64,000 nucleotides of DNA from a candidate division FCPU426 bacterium (GTDB lineage: Bacteria > Oederibacteriota > Muellerivitia > Muellerivitales > Muellerivitaceae): assembly GCA_003136635.1 (NCBI GenBank), contig PLFD01000057.1, positions 120,136 through 184,135 of the forward strand, in the 5' to 3' direction. A program made the translations under genes and the position numbers. Positions within the stretch are counted from its first letter, which is position 1, and every line of letters starts with the position of its first letter. The notes under the pieces were generated by a model. The model saw only the letters and a program-made list of their open reading frames with translations. It was not told where the DNA came from and did not search any database. This document shows positions 53,430-61,334 of the stretch, one piece after another.

Positions 53430-55445
53430 ATGAATCATTTTCGTATGCCGATTTTTTTCTGCGCTTTAGCGTCGCTGCTTTTAAATTCGGCCTGTGCCGA
53501 AAACAAACCGACGCCCACAGTTTCTTCAACCCCGGCCCCCCTCACCGACACCGACAGCCTTTTGGCCCAGGCCGCCGCCGCGTTTCAACAACCCGATGCC
53601 CCTAAAATTATTCACGTGCTGGACCAAACCGACGCCGCCTGGAGTGAGGACAAAAGTCTTAAAATTACCGTGCATCAAATTTGGGCCACCCGAGTCACCC
53701 CGGACCGCGTCATGGCCCCCATCGCCACCATCAACAGCGACTCCCAAACTTTCACCATTCAAGATTTAAAAATTTACGACCTGAACGATAAAGGACAGTT
53801 TGTAAAAGAATCCAAGCCGGTGGATCTAATCTGGTCCGCACCCGGCCCCAACCTGCCCGAAACTTTGTCAAAAATCATGACTTCCCGATTGCCCAATCTT
53901 TCCGCCGGACAGGCGGTGGAAATTAAATACACGTTGGAAACCAAAAACATTGATCTTCTGACCAACAAGGACACCCACTTTGACAGCCAGCACCCCATGC
54001 CGGTGCCGGGCGAGCCCAGCTTCGCGCTGTTGTGGAACGACTACCTGCCCTCAATTAAAAAAGAACTGTCGCTCAAAGTTCCCAAAAACATTCCCCTTTA
54101 CGCGGTCCGTCAACGCCTTCCGGACAATTTGGCGGTCACCGAAACCACCGAAGACTCGGAAAACATGACCCGCTTAACCATCAACGGCACTTTGGCCCCC
54201 ATCCCCATGGAAGCCTATCAGCCCGCGCCGCAAAACCTGGCGCCCTTGACCGCCTTCACCCTTTATAAAAGCTGGGGCGAATCTTTAATTTATTACCGCA
54301 CCCGGGTGAAGCAATTGGTGGATAGCGACCCGGCTTTTATTAACAACTTCGTGGGAGACGCGGCGGGCAATACGGGTTCGCCCATACTGGACCGTCTTTC
54401 CCGTGTGAAAAACTTGATTCACCAAAAAGTAGACTGGGTGGACACAGGCCTGCCCATTTACCTCAACCCCGACCGTTCCCTGAAAGAAATTGTTCTCAGC
54501 GGCAAGGGAACTTCCCACGACATGGCCGTTCTTTTAACCGCCGCCCTGAAGTCCGCCCGCATCGACGCGCAGGTTTATTTGTTCCGCCAATCTACCAGCG
54601 GCGATCTGATTCCCGATCTACCGGCGCTATCGCAGATGGACGGCGTTTTGGTGGGAGTACCTGTAGGCCAAAATATGATCTGGATGGACCCGACAGAACC
54701 TTTGGCCAGTCCCGGCTCTCTTCCCCTGCCAGCCCTAGACCGGGACGCTTTAGCGGTATTCATGCCCTTCAACTGGAAAACCACGCCGTCCTTTAGCGCC
54801 AAGGATCACCGTAAAGAACGGGATGTCACCATGACCATCGACATCACAGGCAAACTGACCTGCTCGGTGGACATTCAGGCTTTTGGCACAGCGGATTTGG
54901 CCCTGAGGCAATTTTTCAGGGCAGCCGACGACGACACCCGCAAAAACTTAGTCGCCAAAGGTTTGGCCAAGCGTTTCCCCGGCGCCGTTTTGACCGACTA
55001 TACTTTTGGCAATTATCAGGACCTCACCCAACCCCTGGCGGTGAGCTACACCTTCGAAGTACCTCATTACGCCCAATTCAGCAAAAAGGGTTTGGCCTTT
55101 TACCCTATGGTTTTTGAGGACATCGAGGACTTTTTTGAGACCCTGCACGACAACCGAAAAACGCCCGTGGTCATTCCCCAGAACTTTAACTCCATCACCC
55201 GGGTCATGGTCAAACTGCCCCGAGGCTACCACCCCGCCGAACTACCCCAGGACTCCACGGTGACGAGCGATGTGGCCGAGTTTTTATCCACGTCCAAAAT
55301 CGACTTTGGAACGCTTTCGTATGAACGCTATGTGGGGTTGAAAAAACGCGTGATTGAGCCGGGCAAAAACTATCAGGACCTTTTGAGCTTTTATCAAACA
55401 GTTTTAAGCCAGGACCGGGTGCCTTTTAAGGCGTTGAAAAAGTAG
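53430..55445 (+). CDS. Exported DUF3857 plus transglutaminase-like protein without the catalytic Cys
   Basis: This 671-residue protein has an N-terminal export signal ending NSACAEN, a possible but non-ideal lipobox. A DUF3857-type beta domain (about 50-280) follows, then a transglutaminase-like domain (about 310-450) and a beta-rich C-terminus. In the transglutaminase segment GKGTSHDMAVLLTAAL the Cys expected at the GxC-D position is absent, so cysteine chemistry is unlikely. Proteins of this build are common in Bacteroidota and related lineages and their role is unknown. Second gene after rpe. Confidence 0.78.
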   Translation: MNHFRMPIFFCALASLLLNSACAENKPTPTVSSTPAPLTDTDSLLAQAAAAFQQPDAPKIIHVLDQTDAAWSEDKSLKITVHQIWATRVTPDRVMAPIATINSDSQTFTIQDLKIYDLNDKGQFVKESKPVDLIWSAPGPNLPETLSKIMTSRLPNLSAGQAVEIKYTLETKNIDLLTNKDTHFDSQHPMPVPGEPSFALLWNDYLPSIKKELSLKVPKNIPLYAVRQRLPDNLAVTETTEDSENMTRLTINGTLAPIPMEAYQPAPQNLAPLTAFTLYKSWGESLIYYRTRVKQLVDSDPAFINNFVGDAAGNTGSPILDRLSRVKNLIHQKVDWVDTGLPIYLNPDRSLKEIVLSGKGTSHDMAVLLTAALKSARIDAQVYLFRQSTSGDLIPDLPALSQMDGVLVGVPVGQNMIWMDPTEPLASPGSLPLPALDRDALAVFMPFNWKTTPSFSAKDHRKERDVTMTIDITGKLTCSVDIQAFGTADLALRQFFRAADDDTRKNLVAKGLAKRFPGAVLTDYTFGNYQDLTQPLAVSYTFEVPHYAQFSKKGLAFYPMVFEDIEDFFETLHDNRKTPVVIPQNFNSITRVMVKLPRGYHPAELPQDSTVTSDVAEFLSTSKIDFGTLSYERYVGLKKRVIEPGKNYQDLLSFYQTVLSQDRVPFKALKK

Positions 55446-55628
55446 CTTTCCAGTTCAGTTTCTATCAAAAAGATATCGCGTTAATGACTTTTTCTCTTTT
55501 CCCTGACCATAGTGGATAAAATTAGAACGCAATTAAGACTTCTAAATCCTCAAGAATTACTAGTTCTAAGCCTAGAACAAAAACCCATTGTCGGCCCCTT
55601 GTTAGGCCAAACACATTAACGGCGGATA
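55446..55628. other. Convergent intergenic region with small inverted repeats
   Basis: There is no gene here. GTTCTA-agcc-TAGAAC (55563-55578) and TTAGAA/TTCTAA pairs are present but lack clear T-runs. Weak termination is possible. Confidence 0.3.
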
Positions 55629-56912
55629 TCATTTTCCCAGGATAGTTTTTTCAAAACAGGAAATTGCTGTCCCGACTCCATCTTCCTTAGCCATTCGTTC
55701 GCCTATTTCCTTTGAAATGATAGGCATACTCGAATTTTGTAAAACCGTTCGAATTCCCGATGCTAAACGAGATGCTTTTAACCCTTTGCGTTTAAGCGTT
55801 CTTCCAGCAACCCCTAGACGTTCAAGCTCTTGTCCCCAGAAAAATTGGTCGGATACATGAGCAACAATGATAGAGGGCTTGCCAGCAAAAAGCGTGGATT
55901 GTGTAGTTCCTGCCCCACCATGATGAATTACCATTGCACAATGGGGAAAAACCAGGTTATAGGGAACCCATGTCGCCATAAAAACTTTTTCGTTGGAACC
56001 ATATCCCTGGACCCGATTTGTCGGTACCTGGAAAATTGCTCGACACCCGACCAGTTCTACCGCCTCCCTCCAAATAGCTAATGTTTCGCTAATATAAGAA
56101 ATACTATTTGGCATAAGCATGCTTCCAAAAGTGAAATATACGGGTGGGGCCCCATTCTTGAGGAAAGTATCCATTCCTTCTGGCAAAACATCTGATTTCA
56201 ATCCTCCAGGAGGATTCAGAAAACCACACACAACATGCCGAGCCTCCCAATCGTTCGGGCGTTGGCAAATCTGCGGACTAACGGCGACTAAATTTAACTT
56301 TTCTGCAGCCCAAGTTTGCGTCATCACATCCTTGTCTGGCAATAAACCTTCACGCAACCGTAGCTTATTCACTCTAGGGAGAAAAATACGATTAACCATG
56401 TGCTGAACAATTTTCCACCCCAACGGGTATGACCATTTACCAAAGTTCGGAAACCCAGGTGGACTAATCTGATTTGACGGCAAACAATTATGGACAACAT
56501 TCAGAGTTGCGATAGGCTTTCCAGCTTTTTCCGCCGCAACCCGCAATGGATAGACAAAAAAATGTCCAATCACTGCATCATTGTTTTTACAAAGGTCTTT
56601 AGAAGCTTCATACATTCGTTCTAAAACTGGGTCAAATCCATAACGCATAACCAATTCAGCTTGTTGGATAGGATTACCAAGCTCTATCACCTGACGCCAA
56701 ATCCGTTCACTCTCTTCTGGACTAGCGTTCTGTAAAGCCGAAACAGGAATAACTTTATAACCAAATTTTTTGGCTAAGCTTGAATAATCTCGGCCAACGT
56801 TGTCTGTAATTACAAGAGTTACATCATGGCCCGCTCGCACCAAACCTGCTGCAAGAGCAGAAAATGGCGCAATGTCGCCTTCGCTACCCCAAGCCTGTAA
56901 CCCGATTTTCAT
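55629..56912 (-). CDS. UDP-glycosyltransferase-like protein, GT1 family
   Basis: This 427-residue GT-B enzyme of the UGT/macrolide and sterol glycosyltransferase type starts MKIGLQAWGSEGDIAPFSAL, the usual GT1 opening. The C-terminal donor motif is IHHGGAGTTQSTLFAGKPSI with DQFFWGQELERLGV. It probably glycosylates a lipid or small molecule. Its sequence looks more A+T-rich than the neighbouring core genes and it lies at the edge of the toxin-antitoxin region, so it may have been acquired by transfer. Confidence 0.88.
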   Translation of the reverse strand: MKIGLQAWGSEGDIAPFSALAAGLVRAGHDVTLVITDNVGRDYSSLAKKFGYKVIPVSALQNASPEESERIWRQVIELGNPIQQAELVMRYGFDPVLERMYEASKDLCKNNDAVIGHFFVYPLRVAAEKAGKPIATLNVVHNCLPSNQISPPGFPNFGKWSYPLGWKIVQHMVNRIFLPRVNKLRLREGLLPDKDVMTQTWAAEKLNLVAVSPQICQRPNDWEARHVVCGFLNPPGGLKSDVLPEGMDTFLKNGAPPVYFTFGSMLMPNSISYISETLAIWREAVELVGCRAIFQVPTNRVQGYGSNEKVFMATWVPYNLVFPHCAMVIHHGGAGTTQSTLFAGKPSIIVAHVSDQFFWGQELERLGVAGRTLKRKGLKASRLASGIRTVLQNSSMPIISKEIGERMAKEDGVGTAISCFEKTILGK

Positions 56913-56992
56913 ATTTCCCCCAATCCGTTAACTATTTAATGGTCGCGTTGCTTAAAAAAGCTAGCCACGAAGGATTAGACCCGCTAAAACCC

Positions 56993-57337
56993 TTATAAAT
57001 AAAAACGCACAGCCTGTTTCAGGCTGTGCGTATGGGTTTGGCTGTCCCAAATGGATTCTAAATCCCGGGAACCATGAATAAAGCCCAGAATAAAAACAAA
57101 CTCCGGCGTTATTTGATAAACCAAACGGTAATTCATGACAAACAACTCACGAATGTCTTGGTTTCCGATTTCGGGAACTATTCTCGCTCGTTCAAACCAT
57201 TGATGGAGTGATTTTGCGGCTTGGAAGGATTCTTGGACAAGGATAGAAGCGTAGCGGGGTGAATCTTTTTCAATATAACCGGCGGCTTTTTCGAGATCGT
57301 CAAGAGCGGTTAAGGCCCATTTTACTGTCCTAACCAC
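56993..57337 (-). CDS. RelE/ParE-type toxin
   Basis: This 114-residue protein has the ParE/RelE pattern KWALTALDDLEKAAGYIEKDSP at the start and RELFVMNYRLVYQI near residue 66, followed by ILGFIHGSRDLE. The start is a GTG that overlaps the end of the antitoxin gene by 16 bases. DNA gyrase poisoning (ParE) or mRNA cleavage (RelE) are both possible for the superfamily; the sequence favours the ParE branch. Confidence 0.87.
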   Translation of the reverse strand: MVRTVKWALTALDDLEKAAGYIEKDSPRYASILVQESFQAAKSLHQWFERARIVPEIGNQDIRELFVMNYRLVYQITPEFVFILGFIHGSRDLESIWDSQTHTHSLKQAVRFYL

Positions 57338-57510
57338 TTAGCCATCCTTTTTTCGGCTTCTTCCTGGCTGACAACACGGCCTTCTCTTACTTCGTTGATA
57401 CCGTGCTCGATTTTTTCTTGGACATAAATGTGGTATTGAATTTCCTCAAAGGAGGCATTGTCAGGCAACTTTTCCAGCATCTCCTTAATTTCTTCCTTGA
57501 CCGTTTTCAT
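57322..57510 (-). CDS. Antitoxin of the ParE/RelE-type module
   Basis: This 62-residue protein is helical and Glu/Lys-rich (EEIKEMLEKLPDNASFEEIQYHIYV), ending EEAEKRMAKWLGQ, a form typical of the small antitoxins paired with ParE-like toxins. The ATG at 57510 follows AGGAG at six bases and is chosen over an ATG two codons upstream. It overlaps the toxin gene, as expected for a coupled pair. Confidence 0.85.
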   Translation of the reverse strand: MKTVKEEIKEMLEKLPDNASFEEIQYHIYVQEKIEHGINEVREGRVVSQEEAEKRMAKWLGQ

Positions 57511-57536
57511 AAACATCTCCTAAAAGTAGTGAACTT

Positions 57537-57566
57537 ATCATAGGGTCAATCGCAAGATATCGTCAA
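57537..57566 (-). promoter_or_regulatory. Sigma70-type promoter of the ParE-type module
   Basis: On the minus strand TTGACG and TATGAT are separated by 18 bases and lie 27 bases before the antitoxin start codon. Confidence 0.6.
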
Positions 57567-57692
57567 GATTTTGAACAATTCGAAGACGATCACCCTATTT
57601 AAATACCAGATCGAGTAGTTGAATCGCCGACAGACGTGATCCTTTGTCATTGTCGTGACTAACGTTATGCAGAGCAGGCTCCAGTCGACGCC

Positions 57693-57728
57693 TTGACAGG
57701 ATTCCAAACCGGTAATACATTGTATGTA
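57693..57728 (+). promoter_or_regulatory. Promoter and overlapping palindromic operator of the AbrB-Doc module
   Basis: TTGACA (57693-57698) and TACATT (57716-57721) are separated by 17 bases. The -10 box is the left part of a perfect inverted repeat, TACAT-TGT-ATGTA (57716-57728). This is the expected layout for autorepression by the antitoxin. Confidence 0.7.
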
Positions 57729-57750
57729 CAAAGTTAATACGGAGGAAAAC

Positions 57751-57987
57751 ATGATCAAAAAACTCACCAAGCACGGCAACAGTTATGCCCTGGTCATTGA
57801 CCGCGGCATTATGGACCTGCTGAACATCAACGAAAAATCGGCCCTTTATGTGACCACCGACGGGCGTAAGCTCATTGTTTCCCCCGCCGGCGAAAAGAAC
57901 CCTATCAAGGGAAAAAAATCCTTCGAGGAAGCCGTTCAACTGTCCCTGAAAAGGTACGGCAAGGTTTATAAAAAACTGGCCAACTGA
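57751..57987 (+). CDS. AbrB/MazE-type antitoxin
   Basis: This 78-residue protein has an N-terminal SpoVT/AbrB DNA-binding half (KKLTKHGNSYALVIDRGIM, LYVTTDGRKLIVSP) and a C-terminal tail that should wrap the toxin. The ATG at 57751 follows GGAGGAAAAC and is better than the upstream frame start. It is followed after 3 bases by a Doc-type gene, a different partner from the Phd antitoxin of phage P1. Confidence 0.87.
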   Translation: MIKKLTKHGNSYALVIDRGIMDLLNINEKSALYVTTDGRKLIVSPAGEKNPIKGKKSFEEAVQLSLKRYGKVYKKLAN

Positions 57988-57990
57988 CCC

Positions 57991-58389
57991 ATGGAACCTG
58001 ATTTTTTAAGTCTCGAGAAACTTCTCGAAATCCATCAAATTCAAATCACGGAGTTCGGCGGAAGCCACGGCATCAGGGATATCGGCTTGCTGCAATCCGC
58101 CACCGCCATGCCTCAAGCGCAATTCGGCGGCCAATACCTTCATTCCGACCTGTATGAAATGGCGGCGGCCTATTTGTACGATGTCGCTCTCAACCACCCT
58201 TTTGTGGACGGCAATAAGCGTGTGGCGGCCATGGCCGCTGATATTTTTCTTTTGGTGAATGGAATTCAATTAACGATTAACGAAGATGATTTCACAGAAC
58301 TGGTCCTGAAAGTGACCCAAAGAAAAATCGAAAAACCCGAGATCGCGGCTATTTTTCGAAAACATTCCAAAAAAACGGCCAAATCATAA
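57991..58389 (+). CDS. doc: Doc-type Fic-domain toxin
   Basis: This 132-residue Fic-fold protein has the motif HPFVDGNKRVAAM, the Doc form of the HxFx(D/N)GNxR loop. Doc toxins phosphorylate elongation factor Tu; other Fic proteins AMPylate. The GIRDIGLLQSA segment near residue 25 is also typical of the death-on-curing group. It is translated together with the AbrB-type antitoxin immediately upstream. Confidence 0.9.
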   Translation: MEPDFLSLEKLLEIHQIQITEFGGSHGIRDIGLLQSATAMPQAQFGGQYLHSDLYEMAAAYLYDVALNHPFVDGNKRVAAMAADIFLLVNGIQLTINEDDFTELVLKVTQRKIEKPEIAAIFRKHSKKTAKS

Positions 58390-58431
58390 AAGATTCTAAA
58401 ATGTCGAATGTTGCTCAGGTCCAATTGTTCT

Positions 58432-58884
58432 TTAGTTTGTTGGTTCTTTGGACTTCATTTTTTCTAAAAACTCATTATCTGTCCACCCAAGTGCCCGAAT
58501 GCCTTCATATATGCCAACAAACAAGAAAATATAGCAAAAAATGAAGTAAAGAAGCCCAAACCAAATTTGACCTAAATAGAACCGATGCGCACCACACCAC
58601 CCAAAGAAAATTGCCAAAAAAGCATATGTTGTTCTACTGTTTCCAAATGGCAACGATGATTTAGTTTTGGGGATTGATTGGGTTGTAGAACCGCAATTGG
58701 AGCAACCCTTTTCGACCGCTTTTATCGGTTCACCGCAATTGGGACAAGCCGGGAGTTCCCCAGTTTCCAAAAGTTTATGGAACTGTTCCAAATTCACTAT
58801 GATGACATTTTGTTTTTTGGCTTTTTGAATTTTTATTGGGCCAGGTGTTTCTCCTATACAAAGAAACGCCAAATGTTTAGTCAC
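58432..58884 (-). CDS. C-terminal part of a BRCT - zinc ribbon - TM2 membrane protein
   Basis: This frame begins at a GTG inside a BRCT domain and gives 150 residues: the second half of the BRCT fold (FLCIGETPGPIKIQKAKK), a zinc ribbon (CPNCGEPIK...GCSNCG) and a TM2 domain with two helices around GWCGAHRFYLGQ. No start signal lies at the GTG. The same frame runs upstream without a usable start codon to an in-frame TAA, and the missing BRCT half is encoded there, so this is probably the surviving 3' part of a broken gene. Confidence 0.72.
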   Translation of the reverse strand: MTKHLAFLCIGETPGPIKIQKAKKQNVIIVNLEQFHKLLETGELPACPNCGEPIKAVEKGCSNCGSTTQSIPKTKSSLPFGNSRTTYAFLAIFFGWCGAHRFYLGQIWFGLLYFIFCYIFLFVGIYEGIRALGWTDNEFLEKMKSKEPTN

Positions 58885-59140
58885 CGATTGAACGACTTGA
58901 AATCCTACTTTAGTAGCTAATTCCCAAAGAACTTCTTTTTCATCCGGGGTAAATCCAGTAAAACAAATTTCATTTCTTTCAGGTACTTTAGGTGTGTGAA
59001 GACTATAAATAATATTCCAACCTTCTTAATCCGTTAGCTTGGATATTTGTTCATAAGAGAGATTTGTCTTTGATTTTAGAATCGCTGTGACTTTAGGACT
59101 TGGCAAAAGCAACCCCCATAAGCATCATTAGTGTTTTCAT
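58885..59140 (-). pseudogene. Disrupted 5' part of the BRCT-TM2 gene
   Basis: Directly upstream and in frame with the TM2 gene, the DNA encodes NEICFTGFTPDEKEVLWELA, the first half of the BRCT domain. It is preceded by PKVTAILKSKTNLSYEQISKLTD, then TAA (59026-59028), then EGWNIIYSLHTPK. A plausible real start, ATG at 59140 after AAGGA, reads MKTLMMLMG in a neighbouring frame. One frameshift and one stop therefore separate start and body. Confidence 0.65.
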
Positions 59141-59217
59141 AGATGATTCCTTATTGAGAAAAGGTACTTCTTTTACCTTCCCAAAGTAGTGAAAAACATG
59201 AGGGGTCTAGCTACAAA

Positions 59218-59454
59218 TTACATTTTCTGACTATCGTTAATCTTATAAACCGCGCCGGGACCATTGCCTTCCCGCACCAGCCGCCCGTCAGCGATTAATT
59301 TGTTCAACATCCGTATCACCGACCGCCGGGGACTGCCCAAAACCTCTATCAAAGCGCCTGTTTTGGCGTGGCCGTTCTTACGGACATAGTCTAATAGCTT
59401 CTGGGTCAAATCGTTATTTTTGGAAAGGGGCGGGTTGGGTACCGCTATGCCCAT
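59218..59454 (-). CDS. Small winged-helix protein or remnant
   Basis: This 78-residue protein has a winged-helix pattern: LTQKLLDYVRKNGHAKTGAL, then GSPRRSVIRMLNKLIADGRLV and a wing GNGPGAVYKI. It could be a short regulator, or the last domain of an AlbA/ATPase-type protein, since the opening NPPLSKNN resembles the linker before such terminal domains. GAGGGGG lies unusually close to the ATG. It is divergent from the truncated Fis-like gene. Confidence 0.5.
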   Translation of the reverse strand: MGIAVPNPPLSKNNDLTQKLLDYVRKNGHAKTGALIEVLGSPRRSVIRMLNKLIADGRLVREGNGPGAVYKINDSQKM

Positions 59455-59468
59455 ACCCCCTCGTTCTA

Positions 59469-59828
59469 TTCACCCAGTTAAGCCGTTACGAAAATAAGCA
59501 GTTGGTTCATTTGTGGCAAACCCGCTTCGCGATTAAAACACTCAACGCCCATTATCTGCTTTGGGCGCTCCGGGCCGGTAAAGACAAAAAGTGGATTCAT
59601 GAAAAACTGGATTTTTCCGAGCGCAATTGCAACCTCCTTTTAGGCTCGGTTCTGGATACTAAAAAAAGAGACGGGTTCTGGCTCGCGCCGTTAAAACCCT
59701 CGCGGAATGAAATTTATAAACGGAATCGCACCCATGAAGCGGTGAAACCGAAGAGACGCCTGTTGAAAAGGCGGGTTCTAAAAAACTCGATTGAAACACA
59801 AGCGCAACTCGGTTTCTCAGCCGGGTGA
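59469..59828 (+). pseudogene. Truncated copy of the Fis-like HTH family gene
   Basis: The frame contains YENKQLVHLWQTRFAIKTL and DGFWLAPLKP, and aligns without gaps to residues 116-186 of the 217-residue protein encoded at 61335-61988, about half identical by eye. The N-terminal half with the Fis-like helix-turn-helix is missing, and no ribosome site or good start codon is seen (only a TTG at 59502). The tail is basic (RLLKRRVLKN). It looks like a decayed paralog; expression as a small protein cannot be excluded. Confidence 0.65.
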
Positions 59829-60023
59829 TTTATCCATATCCGCTTTCGGAACGACCGCTGAAGGCCGGAATTGGAAAACGGCGGCGCCTGTTTCATCGTG
59901 AACGGGCGCTAAGCCGATTTGATAAAACCTTCATTTGACTCTCATTACTTTGAAACTTTTTGATAGGCTTATACGTCTTATTAAATGGAAGCTTTTTAGC
60001 GGTATTTCGAGGAAATTCGAAAA

Positions 60024-60344
60024 ATGCGACAAAAACTACAATTCATCTCCAGGGTGTTGTTGCTGATTTTACTGCCGGCTTTTGCCCTGAAGCCTGCGCT
60101 CATATCGGTAGTCAACGGCTTTCAAAATTCGGCTGTCAGTCCGGTTCAAAAATCCGGCTCCTTTCAGCCTTTTACCGGCAATCATGAGAATTTGCGGTCT
60201 GTTTCACGGGAAAATTCCCCAATACCCACTTTGTCACCCTGTTATCAAAAAACGATCCTGGCTTCTTCCGAGGGCCGGGTTTTCGCTTTTGTTTCAACCT
60301 CAGTTAGTTGCACTCCCCAGAATTTTCTAGTTCTCCGAATTTAA
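60024..60344 (+). CDS. Small exported protein of unknown function
   Basis: This 106-residue protein has an N-terminal signal-like segment (RVLLLILLPAFALKPALI). The remainder is Ser-rich with two Cys (SPCYQK, SVSCTPQ). GAGGAAA lies upstream of the ATG at slightly long spacing. It stands in the accessory stretch between the two Fis-like copies and no family is recognised. Moderately likely to be real. Confidence 0.4.
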   Translation: MRQKLQFISRVLLLILLPAFALKPALISVVNGFQNSAVSPVQKSGSFQPFTGNHENLRSVSRENSPIPTLSPCYQKTILASSEGRVFAFVSTSVSCTPQNFLVLRI

Positions 60345-60435
60345 ACCGACTTTTCGTTTAATCGCGTCAACCGGCCTTAGGTTCGGTTGATCGGGTATTT
60401 TCGCGTCCAAAAACACTCAACGAAAGGGGTTTTCC

Positions 60436-60630
60436 ATGAAACGCTATGAATTTTGGTTAGGTGTCTGCCTGCTGGCAGCTATTCTCTCGGCAATTTTTTC
60501 GGGCAGTCTTTGGCCGCTGTTCAATCAACCTCTGTATCCCAAACTTGAGGCTTTTTTCCATTCGGACAGAAGCCATTTTTCAAATCAGTCCTACCGGGTT
60601 CCTTTTCGGGAAGAACAGCCGAGGGGCTAG
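60436..60630 (+). CDS. Small single-helix membrane protein
   Basis: This 64-residue protein has one hydrophobic segment (residues 6-24, FWLGVCLLAAILSAIFSG) and a short polar tail. GAAAGGGG precedes the ATG at six bases, a good ribosome site. It lies between the exported small protein and the LysM lipoprotein on the same strand. Function not known. Confidence 0.45.
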   Translation: MKRYEFWLGVCLLAAILSAIFSGSLWPLFNQPLYPKLEAFFHSDRSHFSNQSYRVPFREEQPRG

Positions 60631-60698
60631 ACCAAGTTTGTGTCTTGTTTCATTCAAACGCCGCGGTGTTTGAATTTTAAAAAGAAAGGAATTTCGTC

Positions 60699-61127
60699 AT
60701 GATAAAAAATAAAAAAGTTTATGGGTTCTGTGTTTTGTTGGGTCTGGGAGCTGTGATGGGAGGCTGTGCCAGCAGCCGGCAGGTGAGCAGTTCGGAGGTT
60801 CCGAATCAGCCGCTTTCCGACGAAGCGCCTTCCGCCAAGGCCAGTAATCCACAGGCGGGACATTACGTCGTGAAACCGCATGATTGCCTTTGGACCATCG
60901 CAGGCAAGGCCGATATTTACGGCGATCCGTTTCAATGGCCCCTGCTTTTCAAGACCAACCGGGATTTGATTCAGGATCCGGACCTCATTTATCCCAAACA
61001 GAAATTGCAGGTGGCGGAAGGGCCGAGCCAGGCGCAAATCGCCAAAGCCAGGCAATTGGCGGAAAACACTCCCGCCTACAAACCCCACGCCAAACGGCAG
61101 GAGAAACAGCTGGTCGAGTATTTCTAA
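60699..61127 (+). CDS. LysM-domain lipoprotein
   Basis: This 142-residue protein has a lipoprotein signal with lipobox MGGCAS (Cys23). A Ser/Pro linker and one LysM domain (about 54-108: HYVVKPHDCLWTIAGK, then FKTNRDLIQDPDLIYP and KQKLQV) follow, with a charged tail. It should bind peptidoglycan from the outer membrane. GAAAGGA lies upstream of the ATG. The stretch of hairpins begins directly after its stop. Confidence 0.85.
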   Translation: MIKNKKVYGFCVLLGLGAVMGGCASSRQVSSSEVPNQPLSDEAPSAKASNPQAGHYVVKPHDCLWTIAGKADIYGDPFQWPLLFKTNRDLIQDPDLIYPKQKLQVAEGPSQAQIAKARQLAENTPAYKPHAKRQEKQLVEYF

Positions 61128-61136
61128 CCTCCTGAA

Positions 61137-61311
61137 AAGGTTCTGTCACAGCCAGAACCTTCACGCCCGGGGCCAAGACCGGGCGCGCCTGTGCCGCGCT
61201 GCCAAGGCGCGGCATAGGCGCACCCGATCAGTGGTTAAAAGATAGAGCGTTTGATTTAACCCTGGTGATTCCAGGAGAAACAGGCACGGGAAAGAAAAAA
61301 GCCCTTTCCCG
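61137..61311 (+). other. Five successive hairpins between the LysM and Fis-like genes
   Basis: Within 175 bases there are five perfect or near-perfect stems. They are AAGGTTCTG/CAGAACCTT (61137-61161); CGCCCGG/CCGGGCG (61164-61185); GCGCCTGTGCCGCGC with GCGCGGCATAGGCGC, 15 bp with one G-U pair (61185-61221); CCTGG/CCAGG (61261-61275); and CGGGAAAG/CTTTCCCG (61287-61311). None is followed by a clear T-run. It is the leader of the Fis-like gene and could be a structured RNA, an attenuator or a stabilised operon junction. Confidence 0.6.
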
Positions 61312-61334
61312 GTCTTTATATAACGGAGGAATTT

